Shown: positions 33,083 to 46,543, counted from the first letter of the stretch. The stretch: 64,000 nt of DNA from Diplolepis rosae (GCA_030998225.1 JAPYXD010000752.1:17066501-17130500), one strand, 5' to 3'. Notes: a model not told the origin generated them from the letters alone. A program made the numbers and translations.

Positions 33083-33613
33083 TAATTCATTTGCTCCCAC
33101 TGGCGGAATTTTATGTTGGAATTTCCCATGGAATTTACATAGGAAAAATGACACGAAAACGAAAAATCTGCATCACTTTTTCAATTTTTATTCCAGTCAT
33201 TCTATTTCCGTGGACAAAAATTTTCATAGTATGCTTAAAATATTTTCATAGTCAAAACTCAAAATTTTGGAAAATGAAAAAATGTCGGCCACCTAAAAAC
33301 TGTAAGCAGTAGCATTTTTGGCCCATTTAGACGGCCTCCATTTTTTGATTTATTCAAAATTTTGAGTTTTTGACTATGAGGATATTTTTAGCACACCATG
33401 CAAATTTTTGTCCACGGAAATAGAATGACTGGAATAAAAATTGAAAAAGTGATGCAGATTTTTCGTTTTCGTGTGATTTCTCCTATGTAAATCCCATGGG
33501 AAATTCCAAATCCCATGTTTGGTGGGTAAATATTGACCGATTTGGCTAAAATTTGATGTACTTCCTTTTTTTGAGCATACGAACGAATTCTGACAGTGGG
33601 AGCAAAAGAATTA
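33083..33613. mobile_element. foldback element with TTTGCTCCCACTG ends
   Basis: TAATTCATTTGCTCCCACTG at 33,083 pairs in inverse with CAGTGGGAGCAAAAGAATTA ending at 33,613. The arms (about 190 bp left, 270 bp right) share a long stretch around ACACGAAAACGAAAAATCTG. The right arm has about 60 extra bases near the terminus. Frames of 79 and 86 codons on opposite strands are the two arms of the hairpin. Confidence 0.75.
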
Positions 33614-34267
33614 AGAAAAAAATAAACAAGGACCGCCCTAGTATGCACGTTTTGTTTCGAATGCAGCGTGGCTTTTGTCTGTGACGTTTCGCGGGCTGTT
33701 GTGCTCGACTTTGGCTGTTAGCTATTGCTAAAGTTGGTTTCTGCCGGCGTGCGTATCGAGTTTGTTTTTCTTTGACCACTTCGACATGACTTCTGCCTCT
33801 GAACTGTTCACAATCCTACGCGTTTCTGTTTTGGGCTTTGACGTCATTTCAGGAATCTTTTTATGATCAAGCAATAAAAACAAATCTTCAAAATATAAAC
33901 CCTCTTCTTGAAGTTGTAGAAATTCGACTCAAAACATGAATTTTCGTCTCCAAGTCGTAGAAATCTATCTCAAGACACAAAATAATGTCCAGCTCAGTCT
34001 AAAAAATAAGACATTTATTAATGTGTTAGCTACGTCTTTAGAATGTCTTAATTGGGGGTAAGGTTAGGTAAGGTTATACGCATTAGTCTTACTGGATTTT
34101 TCTATGCGCAGAACTAATACAAATAGAAGGGATTAATTAACGTTACTGTACCGCCAGGAAGTGTTGAAAATTTTTTCCCAAAATTGGAGATATTTCTTGG
34201 AAAAAGCGGCCCAAAATTGAACAGCATAAAAGTTAAGGGTAAAACCGAACGATACTTATTTTTTGTC
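33614..34267. other. no gene seen
   Basis: The part at 33,650-33,780 is somewhat GC-rich and could be an old promoter or repeat; I see no gene. The remainder is AT-rich. Confidence 0.35.
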
Positions 34268-35424
<1,157 letters not shown>

Positions 35425-36030
35425 TAATAAGAATTCTAGCAATTTATTACTATTTTAAATTTCAATTTTTTAAACAAGGAAAATTAGGGAATGAAAACTG
35501 TTTGTAGAATAAATTTCATTTGTGACGGGTAGAAGTAAATTAACTTTCTAAATGCCAACTATTAACTGTATAAAAACAACACTGTTTATTCGAGATGAAT
35601 ATAACACTTGGAGTATTGACAGAGATCCGACGTTCGGCCCAAGGGTCGCTGATTCGATAACATACACTGACTTGAAAGTCTTAACACCATCCTTACTAGC
35701 ATATTCGTTTTATTCCTGAAAAACGCAATTTCACCTTTTATGGTTGAATGTCTCGAGCATTCAAATTTTCTTTGACATTGAGTTGTGGCGCATGAGGTAC
35801 GTAAGTCACAACTTGTGGAGTTGTATAGAATTGTTGACATTATTTTTTACGCGGAATAATTTTAGGCAAACGTTAAGTAGATAATTCTTAACAATGTTAT
35901 AGATTCTACATTTATAAAACATAAACATTGTGGTTATTACAATAAATATGTATCATAAGTAGCTAAGTGTTTCTGTAGCTTCTTCGCTCCAAGATTGCGT
36001 TTTGTGAGCTCTCTTGACCTCATCAAGACA
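35425..36030. repeat. no gene; segment duplicated at 36.39-36.45 kb
   Basis: The stretch at about 35,610-35,670 (GTATTGACAGAGATCCGACG, then TTCGGCCCAAGG and ACTTGAA) recurs at about 36,393-36,455. No coding sequence is recognised; an 84-codon minus frame has no motif. Confidence 0.5.
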
Positions 36031-36191
36031 CACGGAAAGAAGTTTAGTAGAATCGTTGCATTAGCGATGGGGTAATGATTCCCCCAAATTGGTAGAGCTG
36101 TTCCACTAAACAGAGGTCGCGCAGCTTTCCGTGTGTTTAGAGCATCAGTTCTACGTTTTGGGTGAGCGAATCCACCAAACTTTTTTCCGTG
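36031..36191. mobile_element. 160-bp CACGG MITE
   Basis: CACGGAAAGAAGTTTAGTAG and its inverse AACTTTTTTCCGTG form the ends. CA on both sides fits a 2-bp target duplication. A related copy is embedded at 31,393-31,511. Confidence 0.75.
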
Positions 36192-37009
36192 CAAAAGATA
36201 TTTGATGCATATTCAACTATTGATGAGCTTCTTAAGTGCAGGAATGATAGGGTGTGGTCCGCCGAAAGAAATCAGAGATTCCGTAGAAACTGATTCTTCT
36301 AATTCCGTTGAATCCCGCAGGAGTCAAACAAAGAGATGCTGGCAGGATCGCCAAAAATGTAACAGGTAGACCACAAACATCCGTAGCTTAGACTCGAAGT
36401 ATTGACAAAGATCTGACGTTCGGCCCAAGGTTGGCTTCTTTAGTAATATACCCTGACTTGAAGGGAAAAGTAGGGAGAAGACAGATTTCTCGAAAAAAGG
36501 GAAGCATTTCTGAAAAGGAGAAGTATCAAGAAGGCTCAGACTTCACACTTTACCACTTTGAGTAACATCAAAGAACTACTTTGTATGTGTATCATTGTTT
36601 ATTGTGTGTATATTATTGCATCATGTATACAACCGGAACGAATTAGAGATAACGTTACGTAAAGTAATAACTAACTTGAGAGCAATGATGAGCTGCCTCG
36701 CTTCTAACGTCTTGATTTTTTTCAATCTTAGTCTGAGAAATTGAAAACCAAAAAGAAACAAGATGGTCTCCATTTCCCAATACAAAGGAGTCTTTAAATC
36801 AATTATTTTCCACGCCTAGGAAAGAATTTTTCTCCTTGAATAGAATAATACATGCATTGAACTCTATTTGTATTTACTAGAAAGATATACAAGCTTTCTT
36901 TTTCTTTTTCTCCATTTTTCTTATGTCTCCTGAATTAGTAGAAGATATTGATTTCCATCCTGATTCATTTTTATTGTGATTTGTCAATCAATAATAGGAA
37001 GCAATGTGT
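36192..37009. other. no gene seen
   Basis: Contains the second copy of the 60-bp direct repeat (36,393-36,455). Otherwise nothing supported. Confidence 0.4.
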
Positions 37010-37708
37010 TTAAGGGGGTCGTCTACCTTTGCGGTTTCAAAAAATCGAATTTTTTTTTTTTTTTGCTTATTTCGAATCTAGACACTATAAGGAACATGCC
37101 TTATGAAGGATTTATTCGAAAACATGCTGGTTCAAATACTACCGACCTCATCATTTATCTTTAAACGCGTTTTCTCGAAAGTAGTGTTTTTTAAAATTGT
37201 TGGCACGATTTTGACGTAACTATCGAAGATATTGGAAATCTGTAAATTGTTTCGTATTCAAAAAACGTCTCACTACGATTAGACACGAGCTTTTTAAACA
37301 ACATTTTTTTTTCAATTTTTTACAGCTTTTTTAAGCTAGAAAAACAGGGTAGAAAATAGAACTTTTTTCAAATCGCTGCCATTTTGTTAAATTTTTAAAT
37401 CTTTCAAAAAGCTTGTGTCTTATCGTAGTCGGATTAGTAAAAAGTAAAAAAATATGATTGTTTTCATGCTTCAAGGTTCTGAAGCTGAGAAATCGTGCCA
37501 CAAAATCTACTATGTCGCGCTGGCAGAGATCGATTCAAGGACGCGTCAAGGTCAAGATAACGAAAAAAAAAAATATTTTTTTTTTTAATTGTAATAATGT
37601 ACTAATTAAATAAAAAAAACGTTGTGTCAATATCATGTGTAGTTTTTTCGCAATCCATCGTCGAAAATAGGCCCGAAATTCAGGCGCGAAGGTAGACGAC
37701 CCCCTTAA
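37010..37708. mobile_element. TTAA MITE with the shared core
   Basis: TTAA (37,010-37,013), GGGGGTCGTCTACCTTTGCG ... GCGAAGGTAGACGACCCCC, TTAA (37,705-37,708). The 691-bp element carries TTTAAACGCGTTTTCTCGAA at 37,160. The terminal repeats differ completely from those of the element at 18,785. Confidence 0.85.
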
Positions 37709-37781
37709 CATCTGGAAAAATGATAAGACTATGTGAATGGATAAACAATATTAAATAATTACAAATAACGGCCTTACAATG

Positions 37782-38311
37782 TACACAGAGAAAAAATTCG
37801 TGTAAATTCAACACGGCGAGTTCTTTGAATGGAATTTGCATTTAACTAACACGATATCGTTTCCATTCAATAATCTAGTTCCTTGAATGAACACGGCAGA
37901 AGATTTTAATTCTAGCCGGCCCGCCGTGTTGTCGTAACACGCAGCTGCATTGATTCTACGCGGCTGCGTGTAGATTTCAAACGGCGGTCAACCGAAAATT
38001 TGGGGTCTTCGGAAACCAAATTAAATTAATACCTGTCAAAGTAATACTCGATGAACAAGATTTATAAAATCAATTTGATTGTCATTTTGTATGAGAAGTG
38101 CAGTAGTTATCACTTCAAGAGTTTCACGGATTCGAAACGAGTTTTGGGAAACAATCGAAATCAACAGCTCCGTGTTATAGCAAAACGGCGCCGTGCTAAT
38201 TCAAAACGGTCTCCACAAAAAAAGGAGCTCCGTGTTGTAACACGGAACCCGTTTTGCGCAAACCTCGAAACGGTGACCGTGTTAAATGTATACGATTTTT
38301 TTCTCCGTGTA
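37782..38311. mobile_element. CACAG/CACGG MITE with TA flanks, 530 bp
   Basis: TA, CACAGAGAAAAAATTCGTGT ... GTATACGATTTTTTTCTCCGTG, TA form the ends. AACACGG / CCGTGTT motifs recur about ten times inside, mostly as hairpin halves around GCAAAACGG and AACGGTG. Confidence 0.75.
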
Positions 38312-39833
38312 GGGATTTATTTGATACATCAAGCGGTTATAGGAGATTTCAATGGGATTCTGAGTCATTATATGAGATTTTGTGTTACTCTGAATAACTT
38401 TACGGAATACCTTTCAGTGAATTTTTCTAAATTATCATTTTTCTAAGCACTTTTAACTATCTTGAAGTAACTATCCAATACTTAAAGTGATTTTGTTTTC
38501 ATAATAAACTCTTTTAAACAATTTGAAAAAATGGAAAGGAATAATTGATTTTTTAGTCAAAATTAAATGTACTGGTTTAATTAGTACATTTTTTCCTGAT
38601 TTCCATTTAGAAAGCTAATAACTGAATGTTTTAAAAATATTTATTCAAAATTATAGGTATATAAAAGTGAAATATAATTCTGCCCTATTTCAGAAAATCT
38701 TATTGAATGGTTCTACGTGATGTATTCTCGGAACTGAGTCGATATGTTTTGACCAGGCATCCACTCAAGTCGTGCATTCCAGATGCCAACACTCATAATG
38801 TTTTCCAAGAGGCCCTCATTCGATTTCCTGTGCATTAGTGATCGACAGAAGCTTAAATTCAAGACACGTCCCTTGATAAAACTTTGCGAATCATTTGTGG
38901 ATGTGAAAATAATTCTTTTAGTAGTTCAAAGCCCTCTTTACAGATTCAAATAAAGTTTTATAGAAATATTTTTCAGCGCTTTGTTTATCGAGAGAAGTTT
39001 GACTAAATGAGAACTTAAAGCAACAAAATTGATCCGAAAGTAATGAAATTATTAAAAATTGTCTTATCAGAAAAAGACGTTTTTTACAAAAAATACGAAA
39101 ACTATAAACAATACAAAATTTTGTAAGAGGAAAAAAAGATGCGGCTTTTTATTTTCTACAACAATATACTTTTTAACATCTTTAATTCCCAATTTAAATT
39201 TTCCACGTCAAGGGGACAACCCCCCTCCCTAACTTAGAATCTATGTCTGGTTCTTGCATGGAAGCCCTCATATTATAGTAGAATATTATCGAGTAAAAAA
39301 TTTTCTTCAAGATTAAAATTTGAATATATTTATATTTCCTGTTGTTTTACAAGTTTCTAAATAAAAGTATATAAAAGAGTGCAAGATCGTTTAGTGTAAA
39401 TAAGTTTTCAACGTTAATAAAAAATTAATCATTCAAAAATTATCCTTCTTTCTCCGATAATCTAATTTATGATGAATGAATAAATCACTAATAAATTTAT
39501 GTGCTGGCTTTAACTAGACATAAAGTTTAATGGAAGCCCGTTAGAATTACATATTTATACACGACTATCCTTTTTGTATCCTTCATTTGCTTGCATCAAT
39601 CAATTTACAATTTACTGTCTTAGGTATTATTTTCAATCTCTACTTTTCTATCGGAGAATAACCTTTATTAAATAATTTCAATCCTTTTCAACGCCTTCTA
39701 TAATTTACTAAAGCACTTCTCTTTTTCAACCCCTACATTCCTATATAACCTTTGTCTAATAATTCCAATTCTCTTCCATCTCTGTTATAATATACTTTTC
39801 GGTTTATAATTTTCTATCCAAGTTTACTAATTA
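38312..39833. other. no gene seen
   Basis: AT-rich DNA without coding or repeat structure that I can support. Confidence 0.4.
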
Positions 39834-40682
39834 TAAAGAAATAGAGATGGATAGACAAGAGATAGAAACAAATATAGGCGGATATGCGAAGAATAGAAAG
39901 AGATGAAGGAAACGGGTTTGAAAGATATAACCGTGAATTTCGATTGACAAAGAGATAGAATGAGATAGGCATCAATTTGGATTGACAAAGAAGTATAAAG
40001 ATATAGATGTGGATAGACAAGAGATAGAAAAAAATATAGGTGGATATAAGAAGAATAGACAGAGATAAAGAAAACGGGATTAAAAGACATACATGTAAAT
40101 TTGGATAAACAAGAGATAGTATTGGATAGAAAAGAGATAAAAATAGATACCGGTGGATAGATGAGGATTAGGCTAAGATAAATAAAATGGGGTTGAAAGA
40201 TATTGGCATCAATGTGGATTGATAAGGAGATATAAAGAAATAGAGATGGATAGACAAGAGATAGAAACAATCATAGGCGGATATATGATGAACAGAAAGA
40301 GGTAAAGTAAACGGGTTTGAAAGATATAACCATGAATTTCGATTGACAAAGAGATAGAAAGAGATAGGCATCAATTTGGATTGACAAAGAGGTATAAAGA
40401 AATAGAGGTGGATAGACAAGAGATAGAAAAAAAATATAGGTGGATATAAGAAGAATAGACAGAGATAAAGAAAACGGGATTGAAAGACATACATGTAAAT
40501 ATGGAGAAACAAGAGATAGAAAGAGATAGTGGTGGATAGAAAAGAGATAAAAATAGATACCCGTGGATAGATGAGGATTAGGCTGAGATAAATAAAATGG
40601 GGTTGAAAGATATAGGCATCAATGTGGATTGATAAAGAGGTATAAAGAAATAGAGGTGGATAGACAAGAGATAGAAAAAAAA
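39834..40682 (+). repeat. GA-rich minisatellite with about 400-bp higher-order repeat
   Basis: Units of roughly 60-70 bp built around GGATAGACAAGAGATAGAAA are arranged so that a set of about six repeats again: the block starting AAAGAAATAGAGATGGATAG at about 39,834 restarts at about 40,225 and again at about 40,638. The array continues at 42,125-42,350 beyond the Helentron insertion. Minus-strand frames up to 180 codons (rich in F, S, I, Y) come from the repeat. Confidence 0.85.
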
Positions 40683-41952
40683 TCTGCCCGCTTTGCGGGC
40701 ACATTCTCATCGCGCGCAGCTCGCTTCGCTCGCAAGTTTGAGCGCGCCTAGGGCGCGCGATTTGATCGTCGCGCTTCGCGCTCCGTTCTTCCTGGACCTC
40801 GCGCTTCGCGCTCGGTCTTGTGCTCTTCGCATACGTTTAAGTTTATTTCTTATAATTTAATACTGAAGCTCAAACCAATTTAATAATATTAAAGATGATG
40901 TAAATTAATAATTTTCTCAAATTCACTAAATTTCTTTTTCAGTTTAAGTGAAACAGGAAATTCAATTTACTTAAGGCTCTATCGGCCTTAAGGAACACAT
41001 TCTCATCATGACACTCGCGCTTCGCGCTCGATTTTCTGTATGCATTTTTGTAACTTTTTAATAAATTACATGATTATTGATAAATTAATTTTCTTCCAAA
41101 TATCTCAAAAAAGAAAAACAATCGTAGACTTTATTTAAGAAAACGATTTTGCAGAACAACGCTTATTTCGTATCTCACATATTTTGGTGAAAAAAATCGA
41201 ATTTTTTCAATATTAAAAATCAAAAAATTAAAATATACATCCTGTCGAGAAATTTCTCGATAAGAATGTGTAGACCTTATTTGGCCAAACAATTTTTCAT
41301 CTAAAAGTTTTTTTTGTATATCACATATTTTGTCTAAAAAATTTAATTTATGAATTTTAATCGTATTTTTTGGAATTGAAACAAAAAATATATCTTTTAT
41401 CAGAAACTGTGTAAGATAAAATTTGTAGATCTTTTTGAAACGAACAACTTTTTATTCTTACGTTTTTTTCGTATTTCACATATTATTGTTAAAAAATTGA
41501 ATTTTGGATTTTCAATGGTTTTTTTTAAATTAATAAGAAAAATATGCATCTTATGAAAAAATGTTACAATTCAAATTTGTAGGTCTTTATGTAGAAAATA
41601 ATATTGTATCATAACGTTTTTTCGTATCTCGTATAATTTAACTGGAAAATGGAATTTTGATATTGACTTTTTTCGAATTTGAATATGCTGTAACATTTCT
41701 AATTTTGATTTAATCAAAAAATGTTATCAGGATAATTTGTAGAGATTTATGAGCACTATCAAAAACCAGCATTGAAATTTTTTATTTTTTCAAAAAATTA
41801 TTTTCAAAAACACAAAAGTAGTGCTCAATCCCTCAATTTTGATTGGATGTGGCTGGTTAACGAACTTGTCCTTACTTTTTCGGCTCCGATAAAGTGTACC
41901 AAAGCTCAATTCAATCTGATAATTCTGTCGAGAATTATGCCGCACACGACCT

Positions 41953-41986
<34 letters not shown>

Positions 41987-42124
41987 GGACAGACAGACAG
42001 ACAGACACTTTCGTAAAAACCCTTTTTTCTGACTCAGGGGGTCTCAAAACGTAAAGATTTGATGAAAATTTCGAAAGTCATTTTTCACATAAAACCAATA
42101 CCTTCTCATCCATGATGAGAATGT
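40683..42124 (-). mobile_element. Helentron-like non-autonomous element, copy 1
   Basis: On the minus strand the element starts ACATTCTCATC (42,124-42,114) and ends with the inverse GATGAGAATGT followed by the hairpin GCCCGCAAAGCGGGC and AGA (40,711-40,683). It sits in an A-run (T-run on its own strand), interrupting the minisatellite without duplication. Asymmetric terminal inverted repeats, a 3' hairpin, T-T insertion and an internal GTCT microsatellite (41,952-42,006) are the known features of Helentron-associated elements such as Drosophila DINE-1. A second 3' end (GATGAGAATGT then a CTTAAGGC hairpin) lies inside at 41,007-40,970. No Rep/helicase is encoded. Confidence 0.8.
41952..42006 (-). 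repeat. (GTCT)n microsatellite of the Helentron-like element
   Basis: About 13 units of GACA on the plus strand (GTCT in element orientation), with one GGAC variant. The second element copy has a shorter run at 56,165-56,190. Confidence 0.97.
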
Positions 42125-42360
42125 AAAAATATAGGTGGATATAAGAAGAATAGACAGTGATAAAGAAAACGGGATTGAAAGACATATATGTAAATATGGA
42201 GAAACAAGAGATAGAAAGAGATAGTGGTGGATAGAAAAGAGATAAAAATAGATACCCGTGGATAGATGAGGATTAGGCTGAGATAAATAAAAAGAGATAA
42301 AAAGAGATAGAGGTGAATAGACAAGGGATAAAAAGGGATACAGGCGAATAGACGATCGCG
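42125..42360 (+). repeat. continuation of the GA-rich minisatellite
   Basis: The array resumes directly after the Helentron (AAAAATATAGGTGGATATAA) and follows the same unit order as 40,437-40,590 before degenerating near 42,350. Confidence 0.85.
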
Positions 42361-42678
42361 GTAGAATGGAGGGTGAAAGGTCAGGAATGTTCAACAAGTG
42401 ACAAATTTTTATATTTTTTATCTTTGACGAGGGTGCTGGAAGAGCATCGAAATGTTGGTGAGTTATTTCTCATCTAGATACTTGTGGGTTATAAAGACGG
42501 AAAGGGACGAAAGAAAGAAAAAGAAGGGGTTTTGGTAGGTTGCCTTCTTTCTTCCTTTCTCCTTTTTTGTTAGTTTTACATAATTTTCTACCTTATTCCC
42601 TATTTATTTATTCTTTATTTTATTCCCATGAGATTTTTATGTTCAAATATATAATCAGACATGATTATGATACTGTAA
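42361..42678. repeat. no gene; segment related to 50.88-50.98 kb
   Basis: The part at about 42,485-42,580 (GTGGGTTATAAAG..., GAAAAAGAAGGGGTTTTGG, TTGCCTT...TCTCCTTTT) recurs with changes at 50,880-50,975. The purine and pyrimidine halves can pair. Upstream CTGGAAGAGCATCGAAATGT resembles the 3' UTR of some LINEs, which I cannot verify. Confidence 0.45.
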
Positions 42679-44036
42679 TACACTGAGAAAACAGTTTGGT
42701 AGTGCCAACAAAAATTTGGTTGTCGCAACAAAATAATTTGTTTGATATACAGCTGACAAAATGTTTTGTTGAACCAACCAAATTTTTTTGTTGAATTTTT
42801 AGTTTACTCAACCAAATAATTTTGTAGTGATAACAAAAGTGTTTTGTTAGTATGACAAAACTTATTGTTGATTCAACAAAATTATTTTGTTCCAAGAAAA
42901 AAATTATTTTTTTAAAAGAGGAAAATTATTTTGTTAGGAGAGCATACTTTTTTTTAGTAGAACAAAATCGTTTTGTTGAAGGAAATTCATAATTTTGTTA
43001 AACTAGCAATATTTTTTGCACAGATAAAACATATTTCTATGCACGGAAAGAGAAATATGAATTTCCGAGGTTATTCGAATCTACAAATCATAAAAGTAAA
43101 AAAAAAGTCAACTACACGTATCATTATTTACATTGTTAAAATTTTCTGAACACTTTCTGGTAAGATTTTTAACAATCACTTTGCAAGACTCTGCCATATT
43201 GATTTTAATCCCAAAATAAAAGTGAAAAATGATAAATGAATATTTTTGATTAAATACACTATTAGGGTTAGATTAGGGTTAGATTTACCTTTGAAGGTAT
43301 TTATCAGGCCTGGTAAGCCCCATTCCTCCAAGAGTTGCTGCATTTTTAAGTCAGACATCAATTAATATGAAGTCGCGAATTCGATTAAATTAAATTTCGG
43401 TGAACGGTGAAAATGAAGACATGCGTGGTTTCTCGGTAAAGTTTGCTACATCGAATCAAACAAAAGAGCCGCGTGACCAGACCTGTGTATCGAGGAATTG
43501 AAATATGTCATCAGAGTTCAGGTGTCGCTAGTAGTAACTTTGCACTGTCAAAGCACGTAACACACGGAAAATAACACAATAATATGAAAATAGTTTAACT
43601 ACTAGTTTAAAATAATTTTTACTCTGTAGCATGGTTTGTTTAGAGATTAATTTGCCACTTTTTCGTATTTTTTCTGTGCATTATGTGGTCTAGCAGAACA
43701 TAATTAATACTAGCGCCACCTTACGCCCTAGTTTAACTCTCATAACATATTTTATGAAGAGGAAAGATAGGATGATGTGCCAGTTGCGTGCGACGCGAAC
43801 GAAATACTGATATAAACAAAACAATACACATGAGTGGTAATACATTTTGTTGGGACAACCAAATTATTTAGGTGGTTTAACCAAGGCATTCAATCAAATT
43901 ATTTGTTCGAACCAAATACATTTTTTGGTAACATTAACCATTTTTTTTTTAATGCCAACCAAATTTTAGTATTGACAACAAAATCTGTTTAACAAAACTA
44001 TTTTGTTGCGGTGACATTATTTTTTCTCTCAGTGTA
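42679..44036. mobile_element. CACTG-ended 1.36 kb element carrying an exon-like segment
   Basis: TA, CACTGAGAAAACAG at 42,681 and TTTTTTCTCTCAGTG, TA at 44,036. Both outer 300 bp are made of AACAAAA / TTTTGTT units like the 200-bp MITE at 20,121. The middle 700 bp is unlike the ends: it is less repetitive and holds a reading frame with a splice donor on the minus strand (43,289-43,358). It may be a MITE-like element that captured host sequence, or the remains of a longer autonomous element. Confidence 0.7.
43289..43358 (-). pseudogene. exon resembling the start of a SAM domain
   Basis: An ATG (43,358) opens MSDLKMQQLLEEWGLPGLIN followed by TFK, ending at CAAAG|GTAAAT, a good splice donor. 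The LLEEWGL...L..TF spacing is that of helix 1 and the start of helix 2 of sterile alpha motif (SAM) domains. No matching downstream exon is apparent inside the element, though a short frame beginning MAESCKV lies nearby. A 23-codon match is weak evidence, and chance cannot be excluded. Confidence 0.3.
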
Positions 44037-45390
44037 CTTTCATATGGCTTTTTTCGCGTGTCTTTTTGGACAATGGTCAGAAATCGTGGCATCTATCGTG
44101 CACACAGATTTTTTATTGGTAATTTTTCTTACGGTATATAATGCGCTGGTTTTGGCTAAAACTTGGTATAGGCTAATTTAAGGAATCCTACTTTCTGGCC
44201 ATATACTAAAAAGTCCATTGTGGCGCTATCTATTGGGAAATTTACCTTACTTATCGAAAAATCTTCGTAACTAAAACAATCTGAGAAAAATTTCCGAATG
44301 ATACTTGTATAACATGTTCCATTCACAAAATTGGAAACTTGAGATTTAGGCAGGAAAATATAATGAAATAGAATTTTATTCAAAAAAAAACATTGTCCTC
44401 TGCCAAGTACGGCAAAGCTTGGCTCCACGTTACATAATGTACTATTTTTAATGGAATCATTAAATGTTTTTCTTGGGAAATATGTAGGACTTTTTTTAAG
44501 AATTGATATTTGCATTTTTTATGCAACTTTAAGTAAAGAAACTTAGGGCTAAATACGTATCTTTTACTTTGAATAGATGCCATTTTATTACAAATGTTTA
44601 TTTTAAAAAACGGCTATGTATTTCACTAATTTTTGGACTAATGAAACTAATTTTTTTTTGTTTCACTGTTTCACCTGGCCAGAGTTATCGTACCATCTAT
44701 TTTTGCAGTTCTCCAGTACATCACCTGTCAAGCCACCATTTTTGCAAAAAGAAATCATTTTCTAGTTAAATAGTAGTATAATACATTAATGTACTTCGAT
44801 TGAAATAAAAATGTTTTATTACTGCAATAAATATTCTTGAAAAAACATGATATTTTGCTGGGTCAAAGTGGTGTAACCCCTTTAATCTACACGCGAAACC
44901 TCTTAATACATTATTTTTGCAATGGATGTAAGATACGTTTACTTCTTTAAAAAGTTATAAATTGAATTTTTCCGATCTGAATTAACTCTACAAAATAGAA
45001 TTCCATTTTCGAAAACTACGTCAAGAAGTATTTGTAGTCTCTAAAGAAGAAGAGTTGTTTTGTTAATACAAGTCACGAACACAATTTATCCTATTTGTGA
45101 AAAATCACTTATACATGTATAGATGTATCGTTATTGATTGGTCTCACGACATTCACGATCATGACATTAAGTTTCAGGCAAAGTCATTGTTTCGCTTAAC
45201 TTTTACTGTGAGGACATGCCATTTAATAGAATAATTTATTCAAGACGACATGCGATTGTAGTATCCTGACTATCCATCTAACATCGACAATTTTCCATAA
45301 GATAAAATACTCTAAATAATGTATTTCGAACAAAACATAGAAATTTTCCAAAAGTTTTGTTTCATCAAATTTATTTTATTTTGTGTATAT
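44037..45390. other. no gene seen
   Basis: Two overlapping minus-strand frames (44,156-44,515, 119 codons; 44,380-44,583) have no motif I recognise. GTGGTGTAACCCCTTTAA near 44,868 looks like one end of a TTAA element, but I do not find its partner. Confidence 0.35.
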
Positions 45391-46543
45391 TGTATTGGGA
45401 GTACAAATTAGTTTGTCCGTTTTTAAAAGATTGCTCTGGCTCTTATGAATGTTTCATAGTGACAACTAATTTCGGTGGATTCAGAGAGATTAGACATCTG
45501 TCAATAACATTCAGTTTATATCGCTTTGAGTTTAATGAGAAAACCTTGTTTTTTACTGTATCAAATATGTCGAATTTTGTGTTAACTAAGCAGAATTCAC
45601 GTAAGGTTTTAGTTTTCTGCTTTAAGGGGGGAAATTAAGGGGAATTGCTGACTAATTTTTAAGTCTCTACAAGCATTGCATTTTTATGAAACCAAACTTT
45701 AACCGCGTTTTTCTCAAAACTATATTTTTCAAATCGGCGGGCACGATAACTCAAAAAGTTATTTATCGATCTTCTTGAAATTTTGCACACGTCTTTTCAA
45801 TGATATTACTTTCTATATGAACCTACATATTTCCAAAAGTTTCCAGAAAAAATTATTTTATCGAAGCTAAAATAATCGAAAATTCAAATTATTTTTATAA
45901 AATTGTTTCATTCTGCGAATTTTTTTTCATTTTTTTTTTAGTTAATCTACAAAATATGACATTAATAATCATACAGAATTTTGGTTTTTATTTCCAGATC
46001 AATAGAACCGAGGCTACAATGTCCACCAATCGAGAAGTCTCGCTGCGACCTTCCCAGAAGAATGTAGTGTACATCGGCGATTTTGATTAATTAAAATAAA
46101 AAATAAAAATTTTGTAGTATTTTAAAATATGAATAAACCATATGCAAATTTTCAAAATATAAAAAGAATCATTCATTTGAAAAAAATTCATGAAAATCGA
46201 GCAAAATAGACGCCTCTACATGTATTTTCCTCCTTAATTCGAAGAAAAGTGCAGCTGAATTGCATCAAATACTTGTGGAAGTTTATGGTCACAATGCTCC
46301 AACTGATAAATCATGTAGGGAATGGTTTTGATGTTTCAATAATGGATCGATTCGTGGATCGACTCAAAAAACGCATCATTTTTTCAAGACGGAATTCGAA
46401 AATTGCCTAAGTGATGGGAAAGAGTCGGAATCAGTAATGGACAATATTTTGATTAATCTGTTCTTTCATTTTGTTTTGAAATAAATGCATTTTTGATAAA
46501 AAAAAAAAAATGGACTGAATTAATTTTCACTCCCAATACTATT
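45389..46543 (+). pseudogene. mariner with internal deletion and a TTAA MITE in its coding sequence
   Basis: The termini TTGGGAGTACAAATTAG (45,391) and CTAATTTT-like inverse TTAATTTTCACTCCCAA (to 46,540) bound the element, with TA on each side. The coding sequence starts at ATG 45,567 (MSNFVLTKQNSRKVLVFC), is cut by a 607-bp MITE with TTAA duplication (45,623-46,237), resumes with SKKSAAELHQILVEVYGHNA up to CREWF, and then jumps to the C-terminus (ASFFQDGIRKLPK, GISNGQYFD) near 46,360. The whole catalytic domain is deleted. With the MITE and deletion undone, the order of motifs is that of an ordinary mariner. Confidence 0.8.
45623..46237. mobile_element. TTAA MITE with the shared core, inside mariner
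   Basis: TTAA (45,623-45,626), GGGGGGAAAT ... GTATTTTCCTCC, TTAA (46,234-46,237). The 607-bp insertion contains TTTAACCGCGTTTTTCTCAA at 45,698 and the following GGCGGGCACGATAACTC stretch. The flanking mariner codons join cleanly (TTCTGCTTTAA|TTCGAAG) once it is removed with one TTAA. Confidence 0.8.

Noticed and set aside
39814..40710. Minus-strand frames up to 180 codons that look hydrophobic or membrane-like
   Set aside because: They are the pyrimidine-rich complement of the GA minisatellite; overlapping frames are open equally.
43258..43285. TTAGGGTTAGATTAGGGTTAG resembling telomeric repeats
   Set aside because: Only two or three units, inside a CACTG element next to a putative intron donor; far too short for a telomeric relic.
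44156..44515. 119-codon minus-strand frame
   Set aside because: Longest unexplained frame in its area but without motif, splice context or paralog in the window; in AT-rich DNA it can be chance.
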